A stretch of 64,000 bases of DNA from Streptomyces kurssanovii (GCF_014649695.1 NZ_BMTN01000004.1:62001-126000), one strand, 5' to 3'; shown: positions 25,719-32,656, numbered from the stretch's first letter. Notes: a model not told the origin generated them from the letters alone. A program made the numbers and translations.

Positions 25719-26296
25719 TCAGCCCAGCGGGTCTTCCGGCTGCAGAGCCCTGCCGAGAGCCATCCGTGCACGGTCCCGGCTGCTCGGTATCAGGTGGGCG
25801 TACACCTTCAGCGTCAGCCCCGGATCCGAGTGCCCCAGGTACTCGCTGACGGCCTTAATGCTCTCTCCGGCGTCCAGGAGAACCGAGGTGTAGAAGGCCT
25901 GAGCGCGTGCATGCCGTGTTCCCGAGCGGCGGCATGCTCGCGGCTCTTCGCCTGGGGAATGACGCCCACCTTGGCGAGTGCCGGCTTCCAGTGGTCCTCG
26001 TTCAGCGACGTACGCCAGACGTGCCCACCCAGGGGCCCGGTGAAGATCAGGCGCTTGGTCACGGGCGGACCGCCGGCGCGCATCCACGGCAGCGTGATCT
26101 CGATCGGCGGGAAGAGCTTCATGTGCGCCTTGAGCGCCTCCGCCACGGGCTCGGGCAGCGGCACGTCGCGGAGCTTGCCACCCTTGGGCGGGGCGAACAC
26201 CGGCGTGCTCAGGCTCAGCTTGAGCTGCTGGACGACATGAAGCGTGTTGTTGTCGAAGTCGAGTTCCTCGACGGACAGCCCGAGGATCTCGCCCTG
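25719..26296 (-). pseudogene. Tyrosine integrase, C-terminal part with a frameshift
   Basis: The reading frame resembles the catalytic half of a phage/ICE tyrosine recombinase: QGEILGL, a KGGKLRDVPLP strand-lysine segment, HALR (H-x-x-R), then in the next frame YLGHSDPGLTLKVYAHL with the nucleophile Tyr. A single-base loss near 25898, just after HALR, shifts the frame. The 5' two-thirds is missing: at about 26296 the gene is fused to an IS end right where the first catalytic Arg box should start. Nonfunctional. Confidence 0.82.
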
Positions 26297-26440
26297 GCTC
26301 GACCAGCACCCACTGCTCGTCGCTCACGTCGGTCTTGTAGGGCTTGCGCTCGCTCACGATGCCCAGCTCAACATGCCCCATGGCCGCCAACCGTCCGGGA
26401 CGCCGCACCGCTGCACGTTCAGGTGACGACAAAACTCCTA
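26297..26440 (-). mobile_element. IS remnant (5' end of an IS5-family-like transposase gene)
   Basis: The minus strand encodes the transposase start VSERKPYKTDVSDEQW (GTG at 26357) followed by only a few residues before the join to the integrase. Upstream sequence resembles that before the second copy at 29130-29540, including a shared cgttcag-tga segment. The join is a deletion endpoint, so the IS probably mediated loss of the 5' part of the integrase. Confidence 0.7.
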
Positions 26441-26478
26441 TGCACTCTCACACCGCCGTCTCAGAGCGGGCTACCCGG

Positions 26479-27849
26479 TTAGGTCGCAAGCTCCGACAAG
26501 AGTTCGTCGATGATGGCCTGCGGTGAGTGACGGTAGAGGGCACGGTACTGCGTGCCCTGCAGAAAATCGGGGAGTTCTACCCGCTCCAGGCACACCGGAA
26601 CGAGTTTCGCCCTGCCTTCCACCGCCGCGCGGTACAGCTCTCGCGCTTCGAGCAGACAGTATTTGCTGGACAAATAAGACTCCGATACGAGGAGGACCCC
26701 GACTGCCGACCTTGCTAGTCCGCTAAGCAGGCTATCCATCCAAGTTTCCCCGACTTTGATCGCACCATAGGATCGATAGTCGAAGACGTGTTGGAATCTT
26801 TCATTGAGAAGTTGTGAGAAGTCTGCGGCAGTTTCTCCATCTTCCGCAGCGTAGCTCAGGAAGACCCGTTCGCTGCGTTTAGCTGCTGAGCTGAAATAGT
26901 CAGCAGCTTGATCTGCATCACCGATATATCGCGGCTGCTCGTCGATCACTTTGAGATGCGACTCAAACGATTTCATTAGGCTTTGTGGATCAGTCCAGCG
27001 GATGATGGCCTTCCTGTGCCCGATCTCCACATCGCCGTAGAGGGTCTCTTCGTCGGGGAGAGCAGGGCTCAGCTCCTGGACGGCCGCATCTGAAGTGATC
27101 GGTAAGGTTGGGATGAACTGGCCGTGCGTGAAGGCCGCCACAAGCCGGGAGGCTGCGTCATCTAGGTCGATTACAACCCAGTCGCACTTACGCAGCCACG
27201 TGATCAAGTCGAGGTTCAAACGAGGCGGCCAGGGCAGGACCACGGGCTCCCATGCGTACTCATGGAGTATTTCAGGCAGCGCGGGTACCACCAACTGCTG
27301 ATTCTGCGGCGAAACGATCAATCCTGTCCGGCGTTTCTGATAGGTCGGCTGCACCTCAATGGATGACGAGACTGCATGGGCATCATTGAGGAAGCTGCGG
27401 TAGGCCACTTCCACCTTCGCAGGGACAGAAGATTGAGTTACGGAATTGATCTCTTGGGTGTCGTACGCGACGAGGCGCACGTCGGGCGGAGCCTTCAGCG
27501 CCGGGATTAGGCGCTGATCGTGAAAGATCACAGCGGGTTTACGCGCCCGAACCGCCATGCCCAGTTCAAGCCTGAAGTAGCGCGATTCGTTTCGCAGTGA
27601 CGGCAGCGTGTGTACCTCGCGGTGCCCACCAGGTAACGGATAGATGCCTACGAACCCGTCCGCCTCCCTGATCATGCGCTCCAGCCTGACCGGGCTAGTG
27701 AATGACACAGCTTCGTCGACCCGGAACGAGACACCCTCTACGGAGCTCAGCAGCCGCCAGAAGTACTGATTCTCAGTCGGCGAGTGGTAGCGGTGGCTGA
27801 GGAATACGCTCAGCCGACCGGAACTGGCGGTGGGCGTACCCATGTTCAT
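26479..27849 (-). CDS. TIR-domain effector with N-terminal TIR-like fold (candidate defence protein)
   Basis: The 456-residue protein has a C-terminal TIR domain (about 327-440): ERVFLSYAAEDGE, an FDYRSYG segment, LLVSESYLSSKYCLLEARELY with the probable catalytic Glu at E401, and VPVCLERVELP. The N-terminus (about 10-150) has a second alpha/beta unit with SVFLSHRYH and RLELGMAVRARKPAVIF, where E95 is placed like the catalytic Glu of TIR/nucleoside-hydrolase-like folds. The middle (170-250) is another alpha/beta segment. No helices span the membrane. Bacterial TIR enzymes cleave NAD or make cyclic ADP-ribose signals. The ATG overlaps the stop of the SLOG gene (ATGA at 27849-27846). Two TTA codons (L72, L249) suggest bldA dependence. 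Codon use is less GC-biased than in neighbours. Confidence 0.72.
   Translation of the reverse strand: MNMGTPTASSGRLSVFLSHRYHSPTENQYFWRLLSSVEGVSFRVDEAVSFTSPVRLERMIREADGFVGIYPLPGGHREVHTLPSLRNESRYFRLELGMAVRARKPAVIFHDQRLIPALKAPPDVRLVAYDTQEINSVTQSSVPAKVEVAYRSFLNDAHAVSSSIEVQPTYQKRRTGLIVSPQNQQLVVPALPEILHEYAWEPVVLPWPPRLNLDLITWLRKCDWVVIDLDDAASRLVAAFTHGQFIPTLPITSDAAVQELSPALPDEETLYGDVEIGHRKAIIRWTDPQSLMKSFESHLKVIDEQPRYIGDADQAADYFSSAAKRSERVFLSYAAEDGETAADFSQLLNERFQHVFDYRSYGAIKVGETWMDSLLSGLARSAVGVLLVSESYLSSKYCLLEARELYRAAVEGRAKLVPVCLERVELPDFLQGTQYRALYRHSPQAIIDELLSELAT
27103..27105 (-). promoter_or_regulatory. TTA (bldA) codon in the TIR gene, residue 249
   Basis: An in-frame TTA encodes the Leu of the TLPI segment. 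It requires the bldA tRNA for translation in Streptomyces. Confidence 0.7.
27634..27636 (-). promoter_or_regulatory. TTA (bldA) codon in the TIR gene, residue 72
   Basis: An in-frame TTA encodes Leu72 in IYPLPGG, early in the gene, where a bldA block would be most effective. Confidence 0.7.
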
Positions 27850-28928
27850 CCTCCATTCGCCGCGCTGGGCGGAGTGCTCGTTGGCATAGAAGGCGGAGGT
27901 ATAGGGGGTTCCGCCTGCTTGAGGCGGCCGTAGACGGCATCGAAGGTGAAGCCGGACACGAAACCGACCGTAAGCACGAAGAACAGCAGGCGCCTGGCGC
28001 CCTCGCCAGACAATATCTCCGGTGAAGCCGCCAGCTGAGCGGAGACGAACAGCAGGAAGGCGACAGCGCCAGCTGACATGCCGAGCGCCGCTGTCCTCGC
28101 CCAGTGTTCTCCACGATCGAAAGCGTTTCGTGTGATGGCACCGGAGGTGCCCGTGGCCAAGGCGCCCACGATGAGTCCGGTGAGGTTGATGGAGGCACTC
28201 GCATCAACGGCGTAGGTAAGGGGGATCATGCCCAAACCAAGGCAGAGAAGCAGCAGACCGACGGTGATACCGAACGCGCTACGCCAGGCGGCCTTGCGCC
28301 GGGAACGGGTCTCTTGAAGTTGCTGCTCGTCCTTACGCTCTTGCTGCGTGCGCAGAAGCTGCACCAAGCGATGTGCTGCGCCGGGGCCCCACTCCGCGCC
28401 CATGGTCGATACTTCATCCCTGGCGGCGTGGTGGGTGACCCGGTTCATGATGTCCCAAACCCTACGGCTGGCTCCTCCGAAGCACGCCACGGCGTACACC
28501 GGGATCCCGAACGCGAGGCAGACCATGCCTGTGATCAGTGTCGACCGGCCTCCGCCGATGAGGACGACTCCGTGTACCTCCCGCAACGACCGGTAGAAGC
28601 TGCTCTCCCAGTCATCACCCGATTCATAGCGCACATCGAACACTTCCGGGCGTTCCTCAAGCATCGGGAAGTCCTTCTCCCCAGCCCCGTACGGTGGGCG
28701 CACTTGGATAGACCCGGGCGCGACGTCGCCGTGGGACAGATAGCCAGAGACAACCCTGTCCTCGACGAACTGAGCCTCGCTCGAATAGACGACGAGATCG
28801 CACCCGGCGTCGGCGAGCGCCGTGCCGATCTCCTCGCAGGCCCGCGGTGCTATTTCCATATCGGCTAGAGCCGGATGATAGGTACGCCCAGGATCGGCAC
28901 TCCCCACCACTGCGATCAGCGGTCTCAT
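27846..28928 (-). CDS. SLOG-domain protein with four C-terminal membrane helices
   Basis: The 360-residue protein begins with a Rossmann-like SLOG domain (about 1-195): LIAVVGSADPGRTY at the first strand, ALADAGCDLVVYSS, then VVLIGGGRSTLITG (GGGRST at 125-130) and GIPVYAVACFGGASRRVW. This resembles the nucleotide-binding site of LOG/DprA-type and STALD/LSDAT SLOG proteins. A charged linker (193-215) leads to four hydrophobic helices (about 217-237, 248-266, 280-300, 313-333) and a proline-rich tail. Family knowledge: SLOG domains sense nucleotide signals, as in Thoeris ThsA. A SLOG sensor driving a membrane effector is inferred. GAGGGGGG precedes the ATG at 28928; it is the first gene of a two-gene operon with the TIR gene. 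No TTA codons. Confidence 0.75.
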   Translation of the reverse strand: MRPLIAVVGSADPGRTYHPALADMEIAPRACEEIGTALADAGCDLVVYSSEAQFVEDRVVSGYLSHGDVAPGSIQVRPPYGAGEKDFPMLEERPEVFDVRYESGDDWESSFYRSLREVHGVVLIGGGRSTLITGMVCLAFGIPVYAVACFGGASRRVWDIMNRVTHHAARDEVSTMGAEWGPGAAHRLVQLLRTQQERKDEQQLQETRSRRKAAWRSAFGITVGLLLLCLGLGMIPLTYAVDASASINLTGLIVGALATGTSGAITRNAFDRGEHWARTAALGMSAGAVAFLLFVSAQLAASPEILSGEGARRLLFFVLTVGFVSGFTFDAVYGRLKQAEPPIPPPSMPTSTPPSAANGG

Positions 28929-29129
28929 CGTGTTGCCCCCCTCGAGCACCTTCAATGGATACGAGACGCACCAGCTAACTATCCATCGTTGGTGTCTCCT
29001 CAAACGCGCCAAGATCACCCAAGGGCATCGAGATTGGGGCACCTTCCGATAACTGGATCAAGCCAGTTCTCATCGCCTGCTCTCTCGCGCGCACCTTCAT
29101 ACGATGTCCAGTCGTGGGCCCAACGCCCG
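28929..29129. other. Upstream region of the SLOG-TIR operon
   Basis: About 200 bp before the SLOG gene, ending at decayed IS sequence. It should hold the operon promoter on the minus strand; I cannot fix the hexamers. An in-frame extension of the SLOG frame to 29042 lacks a ribosome binding site. Confidence 0.35.
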
Positions 29130-29540
29130 CCGGCACCCGTCGACTCCGCGGGCACTCCGGCCGCCGCGTGCACGCTCTGGGTGTCGAGCACCACCAGGTT
29201 CGGGTCCGCCCTCCGCCGCGCCTTCTCCTTGAAGTAGTACATCACCGCGCCGCGCGGCGACAGATCGTGTGGAAGCAGGTCCCACTGGCAGCCGGTGCGG
29301 CCCTGGTAGAGGAGCGCGTCGACGATCTCCTGCATCTCGCACCGGCCCTGATGGCCGCTGACCGACGGATGTGCGGCCTTCCAAGCGGCGATCACCGGCT
29401 CGATCAGTGCCCACTGCTCGTCGGACAGGTTGGTCTTGTAGGGCTTGCGCTCGCTCACGGTGCTCAGCCCAGCACGCCCGAGCCCACCGACCGGCTGGAT
29501 TGCCGCAGCTCCATACGTTCAGATGACAACACATCACCTA
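29130..29540 (-). pseudogene. Decayed IS5-family-like transposase (second copy)
   Basis: From GTG 29458 the frame reads like an IS5-group transposase N-terminus (KPYKTNLSDEQWALIEPVI, then TGCQWDLLPHDLSPRG), but after MYYF (about residue 76) it jumps to KEKARRRADPNLVVLDTQSVH, losing some 20-30 residues in frame. Similarity stops after about residue 108, so the DDE catalytic core is gone. It lies in the same orientation as the remnant at 26297-26440, bracketing the TIR-SLOG operon. Confidence 0.78.
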
Positions 29541-29733
29541 CCAACCCACATACCGCACTCTAAGGTCGCCCGCCCGGAGGGCGGTCCGTCGTGCCCTTCG
29601 TCCTGAGGCGGGCCCGCTGGGCCCTCTCTCGGCCCTGCGACACCGACCAACGATGACCAACGACGGCCGTGAACGACCGCTCGACCGCAGCCCAGTTGGG
29701 TGTGTGGCATGCTGACCAAGGGGCCCCTCGGAC
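29541..29733. other. Island tail without a gene
   Basis: No coding frame is supported. A tandem TGACCAACGA-like repeat (in gaccaacgatgaccaacg, about 29643-29663) and a further ctgaccaagg at 29711-29720 could be arm-type recombinase sites, since they lie within 100 bp of attR; this is a guess. Confidence 0.35.
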
Positions 29734-29752
29734 CCAGGGCAAGAAGAAGTAG
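29734..29752 (+). repeat. attR: 19-bp copy of the gpmA 3' end
   Basis: An exact copy of CCAGGGCAAGAAGAAGTAG without the rest of gpmA, marking the right boundary of the island. Native sequence with the original gpmA terminator resumes directly after it. Confidence 0.85.
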
Positions 29753-29767
29753 CCCCCCGCACGATCC

Positions 29768-29803
29768 GGCCCCTTGCCCGCGGGTTTCCGCGAGCAGGGG
29801 GCC
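29768..29803 (+). terminator. Original gpmA terminator, now beyond attR
   Basis: GGCCCCTTGC...GCAGGGGGCC with an inner CGCGG/CCGCG stem and GTTT loop. Its position right after attR implies it was next to gpmA before integration; it may now serve the convergent gene at 29823. Confidence 0.6.
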
Positions 29804-29822
29804 GATTGCTGCGGGGCGGGTG

Positions 29823-30581
29823 CTAGGCGATGTCCTGCTCGATCAGCAAGCCGTCGGGGCCCATCGCGTAGAACCGCGGCGGCCCCATTGCTTCCATCAC
29901 TTGTCTCAGCTCCGCTTCCTTCTCTGCGGGGTCGGGGCCGTTCGGGTTCCGCACGAGGAAGCCATGGAGTTCGATGTTCTCCGCGTCGACGTCCCCCGGT
30001 TCCGGCATGCCCTCCTGGATGAAGCCGCAGAGTGCGCGTAGCGCGTCCTCACCGAGCTCCAGGGGGTGGAACGGCAGGGCGTAGGGCTCCTGTTCCTTGC
30101 CCGGCCAGGGGACGACATCCGCCGGACGGTCCCCGGCCCAGTAGGGAAGCTCGAAGGCCAGCGGTTCCCCGATGTTCTCGATGATCCCGTCGTCCGGTGA
30201 CAGGCTCAGAGACCGGATGAGACGTCCGTCCTCCCACACACCGAACGCCAGCCAGTCGACCACGCTGTGCATGGCGTGCAGGACCAGCCGGCGGCCCGAA
30301 CTCGCGGCCACGAGGTGCTCGGGGAGCTGCGAGGGGTAATCGATCATCATGCCCCGATCGCAGACGATCTCCACGCCTGGCCAGCTCGCGGCATAGGCCG
30401 TTCCATCGGAGGGATACACGCCCTCGTAGAGGTCCGAACCCTCGCACTCCTCGACGTCCCACCCCGGGTAGAGACGCCGCATCATGGTCGACGTCTGTCC
30501 CCGGTCCGCCGTTCCGACCTGCCGCAACAGGTCCGGCACACAGCCGTCGGCGTACACCAGCAGACCGGTCTTCGCTCCCAA
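29823..30581 (-). CDS. Hypothetical protein, DUF6928-like
   Basis: This 252-residue soluble protein starts MGAKTGLLVYADG, the typical opening of a Streptomyces family I recall as DUF6928. It is acidic and has no signal peptide or membrane segment; several short blocks (YEGVYPSDGTAYAASWPG, LRSLSLSPDDG-like) look conserved. Function unknown. It is the first core gene after the island, so it flanked gpmA before the insertion. Confidence 0.65.
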   Translation of the reverse strand: MGAKTGLLVYADGCVPDLLRQVGTADRGQTSTMMRRLYPGWDVEECEGSDLYEGVYPSDGTAYAASWPGVEIVCDRGMMIDYPSQLPEHLVAASSGRRLVLHAMHSVVDWLAFGVWEDGRLIRSLSLSPDDGIIENIGEPLAFELPYWAGDRPADVVPWPGKEQEPYALPFHPLELGEDALRALCGFIQEGMPEPGDVDAENIELHGFLVRNPNGPDPAEKEAELRQVMEAMGPPRFYAMGPDGLLIEQDIA

Positions 30582-30721
30582 GGCCCCTCCCCGAACGCGC
30601 TCGATCGTGGCTGCACCGTATCCCGCGGCTCCGACAACGGAAGGGGACGGGACGGCGCCCGCCCCGCACCGCGCGCATGGTCCCGATGGGCGTGATGCAC
30701 TGGAGTGAGAGGAGGTGCGTC

Positions 30722-31123
30722 GTGTCCGGTCGTATCGGCAAGCCCCGCAACATCTTTCTCGTGTGGCTGATCTGGCCGCTGATCACTCTGGGGGTGTACC
30801 ACTTCGTCTGGTACTACAAGGTCAACCGCGAGGCCCGGGACTTCGATCACCGGATCGAGGTCAATCCGACATACGCGGTTCTGGCCGTGCTCGTCGGCTG
30901 GCTGGTGATCGTTCCGCCCTTCGTGTCGGTCTACAACACGGGTCAGCGCATCGCCGACATGCAGAAGGCGGCCGGGATGCAGCCCAGTTGCAACCCCTGG
31001 ATCGGGTTGATCCTCATGATCGTCGCCGGTCTGCACGCGCTGTACTACCAGCACGAGCTGAACCAGATCTGGACCCATTACCGGAACCCGGCGGAGGGCG
31101 AGCTGGTGCCCCTCGCGGCCTGA
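30722..31123 (+). CDS. DUF4234 membrane protein
   Basis: The 133-residue protein has three hydrophobic helices (about 8-28, 48-68, 90-108) and the DUF4234 pattern GVYHFVWYYKVNREARDFD. GTG 30722 has a very strong GAGAGGAGGTG ribosome binding site. Function unknown; DUF4234 proteins often occur with stress or membrane-associated genes. Confidence 0.8.
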   Translation: MSGRIGKPRNIFLVWLIWPLITLGVYHFVWYYKVNREARDFDHRIEVNPTYAVLAVLVGWLVIVPPFVSVYNTGQRIADMQKAAGMQPSCNPWIGLILMIVAGLHALYYQHELNQIWTHYRNPAEGELVPLAA

Positions 31124-31152
31124 CGTCCGAACGGGACGGTCGAGCCGCGAAC

Positions 31153-31190
31153 AAGCCCCTCGCCCGCGGGGACCAACGGGCAGGGGGCTT
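31153..31190 (+). terminator. Terminator after the DUF4234 gene
   Basis: AAGCCCCTCGCCCG pairs with CGGGCAGGGGGCTT, 14 positions with two central mismatches, loop of 10 nt, ending CTTCG. Confidence 0.6.
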
Positions 31191-31321
31191 CGAGTTCGGG
31201 GGATTCAGAGGGTATAGAGGGCAAGGGTGCGCGCCGCCCGTGCAGTCAGGCTGCCGGCCTCCGGGCTGCTGGCCGGCCGGGTTGGTGCAGGAGACGGGCA
31301 GAGGCTGGATCTTGGCGTGGG

Positions 31322-31496
31322 CGCGGCACGGCGAAGGCCCCGTCCGCGACCGCCGGGCGCGGCACAGCGAAGGCCCCGTCCGCGACCGCCGGGCGCGGCA
31401 CAGCGAAGGCCCCGTCCGCGACCGCCGGGCGCGGCACAGCGAAGGCCCCGTCCGCGACCGCCGGGCGCGGCACAGCGAAGGCCCCGTCCGCGACCG
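31322..31496. repeat. 36-bp tandem repeat, about 4.9 copies
   Basis: A 36-bp unit (begins CGCGGCACAG, ends GACCGCCGGG) is repeated head to tail at 31322, 31358, 31394, 31430 and 31466; copies are identical apart from one base in the first, and the fifth lacks its last bases. There is no spacer, so it is not CRISPR. It lies between the DUF4234 terminator and the end of the cysteine-rich peptide gene. The last unit contributes the left arm of a hairpin. Confidence 0.9.
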
Positions 31497-31505
31497 GACG
31501 AGGCC
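31480..31505 (-). terminator. Hairpin terminator for the cysteine-rich peptide
   Basis: GGCC-C-CGTCCG and CGGACG-A-GGCC form a 10-bp stem with one mismatch and a CGAC loop, using the final 36-bp repeat unit as one arm. The repeat array may have grown from this arm by slippage. Confidence 0.5.
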
Positions 31506-31524
31506 CTCGTCGTGCGTGTGCGCG

Positions 31525-31674
31525 TCAGCCGCAGCAGCCGCCGCACTGGCAGGGGGCGCCGGACTGGCAGCCGCAGCCGCAGCCGGAGCCGCAGCCGCAG
31601 GCGCCGAGGACCGGCAGGTGGACCGCTTCGCGCGGGGCTTCCTGCCGGGAGTCGGTGGTGGGGGATTCGGCCAT
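31525..31674 (-). CDS. Small cysteine-rich, metallothionein-like protein
   Basis: The 49-residue product has a polar N-terminus and a C-terminal cluster of nine cysteines separated mostly by Gly (C26, 28, 32, 34, 36, 42, 44, 47, 48), the C-x-C and C-C spacing of metal-thiolate clusters. GAGGAGGG lies just before the ATG at 31674, a strong site that supports reality. It could bind Zn/Cu or be a modified peptide precursor; no modification gene is adjacent. It lies next to phoU, both on the minus strand. Confidence 0.65.
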   Translation of the reverse strand: MAESPTTDSRQEAPREAVHLPVLGACGCGSGCGCGCQSGAPCQCGGCCG

Positions 31675-31788
31675 GGGTCCCTCCTCAGGGGCGTACGGGA
31701 ATGCCGCCACGCCCATTGCAGTCCCGCCGAGCCGGGCGCATCAACGGCGCATGCGCGCAAGCGCCCCTTGTGCGCCCCCTCGGCGCCG

Positions 31789-32466
31789 TTACGCGCCCTC
31801 CACCGTCGTCTGCTGCTGGATCTCGTCGGCGTGCTCACCCGTCACCAGGTACACGACGCGCTTGGCCACCGACACCGCGTGGTCCGCGAACCGCTCGTAG
31901 TAGCGGCCGAGCAGCGTCACGTCGACCGCCGTCTCGATGCCGTGCTTCCAGCGGTCGTCCATCAGGTGCTGGAAGAGCGTGCGGTGCAGCAGGTCCATCT
32001 CGTCGTCGTCCTGCTCCAGCTGGAGCGCGAGGTCGACGTCCTTGGTGATGATGACCTCCGCCGCCTTCGCCATCAGGCGCTGGGCCAGCTGTCCCATCTG
32101 CAGGATCGTGGCGTGCAGGTCGTTCGGCACGGCACGGTCCGGGAAGCGCAGCCGGGCCAGCTTGGCCACGTGCTGGGCCAGGTCGCCGGAGCGCTCCAGG
32201 TCGGCGCTCATCCGCAGCGAGGTGACCACGATCCGCAGATCCGTGGCGACCGGCTGCTGCCGCGCCAGCAGGGCGATCGCCCGTGCCTCCAGGTCGTGCT
32301 GAAGATCGTCGACCTTCTGGTCGCCGGCGATCACGTTCTCTGCGAGCTTGAGATCGGCGTCGAGCATGGCCGTGGTGGCGCGCCCGATCGCCGACCCGAC
32401 CAGCCGGGCCATTTCGACCAGGCCCTCGCCGATCGAGTCCAGTTCCTCGTGGTACGCGTCCCGCAT
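31789..32466 (-). CDS. phoU: PhoU, negative modulator of phosphate signalling
   Basis: This 225-residue all-helical protein consists of two PhoU domains, each with the metal-binding E/D-x3-D pattern; DLERSGDLAQHVAKLA and YYERFADHAVSVAKRVVYL are the two diagnostic helices. PhoU links the Pst transporter to the PhoR kinase and keeps the regulon off when phosphate is ample. ATG 32466 gives the usual length. It is divergent from phoR, and a PHO box lies at 32562-32590, so it is likely PhoP-activated. Confidence 0.93.
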   Translation of the reverse strand: MRDAYHEELDSIGEGLVEMARLVGSAIGRATTAMLDADLKLAENVIAGDQKVDDLQHDLEARAIALLARQQPVATDLRIVVTSLRMSADLERSGDLAQHVAKLARLRFPDRAVPNDLHATILQMGQLAQRLMAKAAEVIITKDVDLALQLEQDDDEMDLLHRTLFQHLMDDRWKHGIETAVDVTLLGRYYERFADHAVSVAKRVVYLVTGEHADEIQQQTTVEGA

Positions 32467-32561
32467 GGTGTCCCTCTCTTGATACGACCGGGGTCCGGGT
32501 GGGGCTCGAACCCCCACGCTCCCACGTTCCGCCGGGCAGGAGTCCGACGGCTCCATCCCAA

Positions 32562-32590
32562 ATGAACCAGCACTATCCCCTTGGTGAACT
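32562..32590 (-). promoter_or_regulatory. PHO box (PhoP binding direct repeats) upstream of phoU
   Basis: On the minus strand GTTCACC (32590-32584), GGATAGT (32579-32573) and GTTCATT (32568-32562) recur every 11 bp, the PhoP direct-repeat-unit geometry. GTTCACC is the consensus unit. It is placed about 100 bp before phoU and 75 bp before phoR, so PhoP probably controls both. Confidence 0.7.
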
Positions 32591-32650
32591 CTGAGCGACG
32601 ACTGTTCGAGGTGCCACCCGTTTGGCTGGGAGAGTGCCCCGCGACCCGCA

Positions 32651-32656
32651 TAACCT
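32651..32656 (+). promoter_or_regulatory. -10 element (TAACCT) for phoR
   Basis: The hexamer ends 6 nt before the ATG at 32663 with no ribosome binding site, so phoRP is likely leaderless. Confidence 0.4.

Larger units (their letters stand above)
25641..29752. mobile_element. Accessory island integrated at gpmA (about 4.1 kb)
   Basis: The island is bounded by 19-bp att repeats. From left to right it contains a terminator hairpin, a broken tyrosine recombinase, a truncated IS end, the TIR gene, the SLOG-membrane gene, a second copy of the same IS family (also decayed) and a short noncoding tail. GC is visibly lower between about 26.5 and 29.0 kb than in the surrounding core. With no intact integrase or excisionase it is probably fixed. 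It looks like a remnant of a larger integrative element that has kept only its two-gene cargo. Confidence 0.82.

Noticed and set aside
26479-28928. Ordinary toxin-antitoxin pair
   Set aside because: Both proteins are too large, and the domain set (SLOG, membrane helices, TIR) fits signalling-effector immunity better.
29534-29762. Small minus-strand proteins across attR
   Set aside because: They read through the att repeat and IS edge in different frames without start signals.
31322-31496. CRISPR array
   Set aside because: The repeats are contiguous 36-bp units without spacers and there are no cas genes nearby.
32490-32570. A tRNA on the minus strand (GGGGTTCGAGCCCCACC looks like a T-arm)
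   Set aside because: No matching 5' acceptor, D-arm or anticodon arm; the T-arm pairing has a mismatch. It is a hairpin in the phoU leader.
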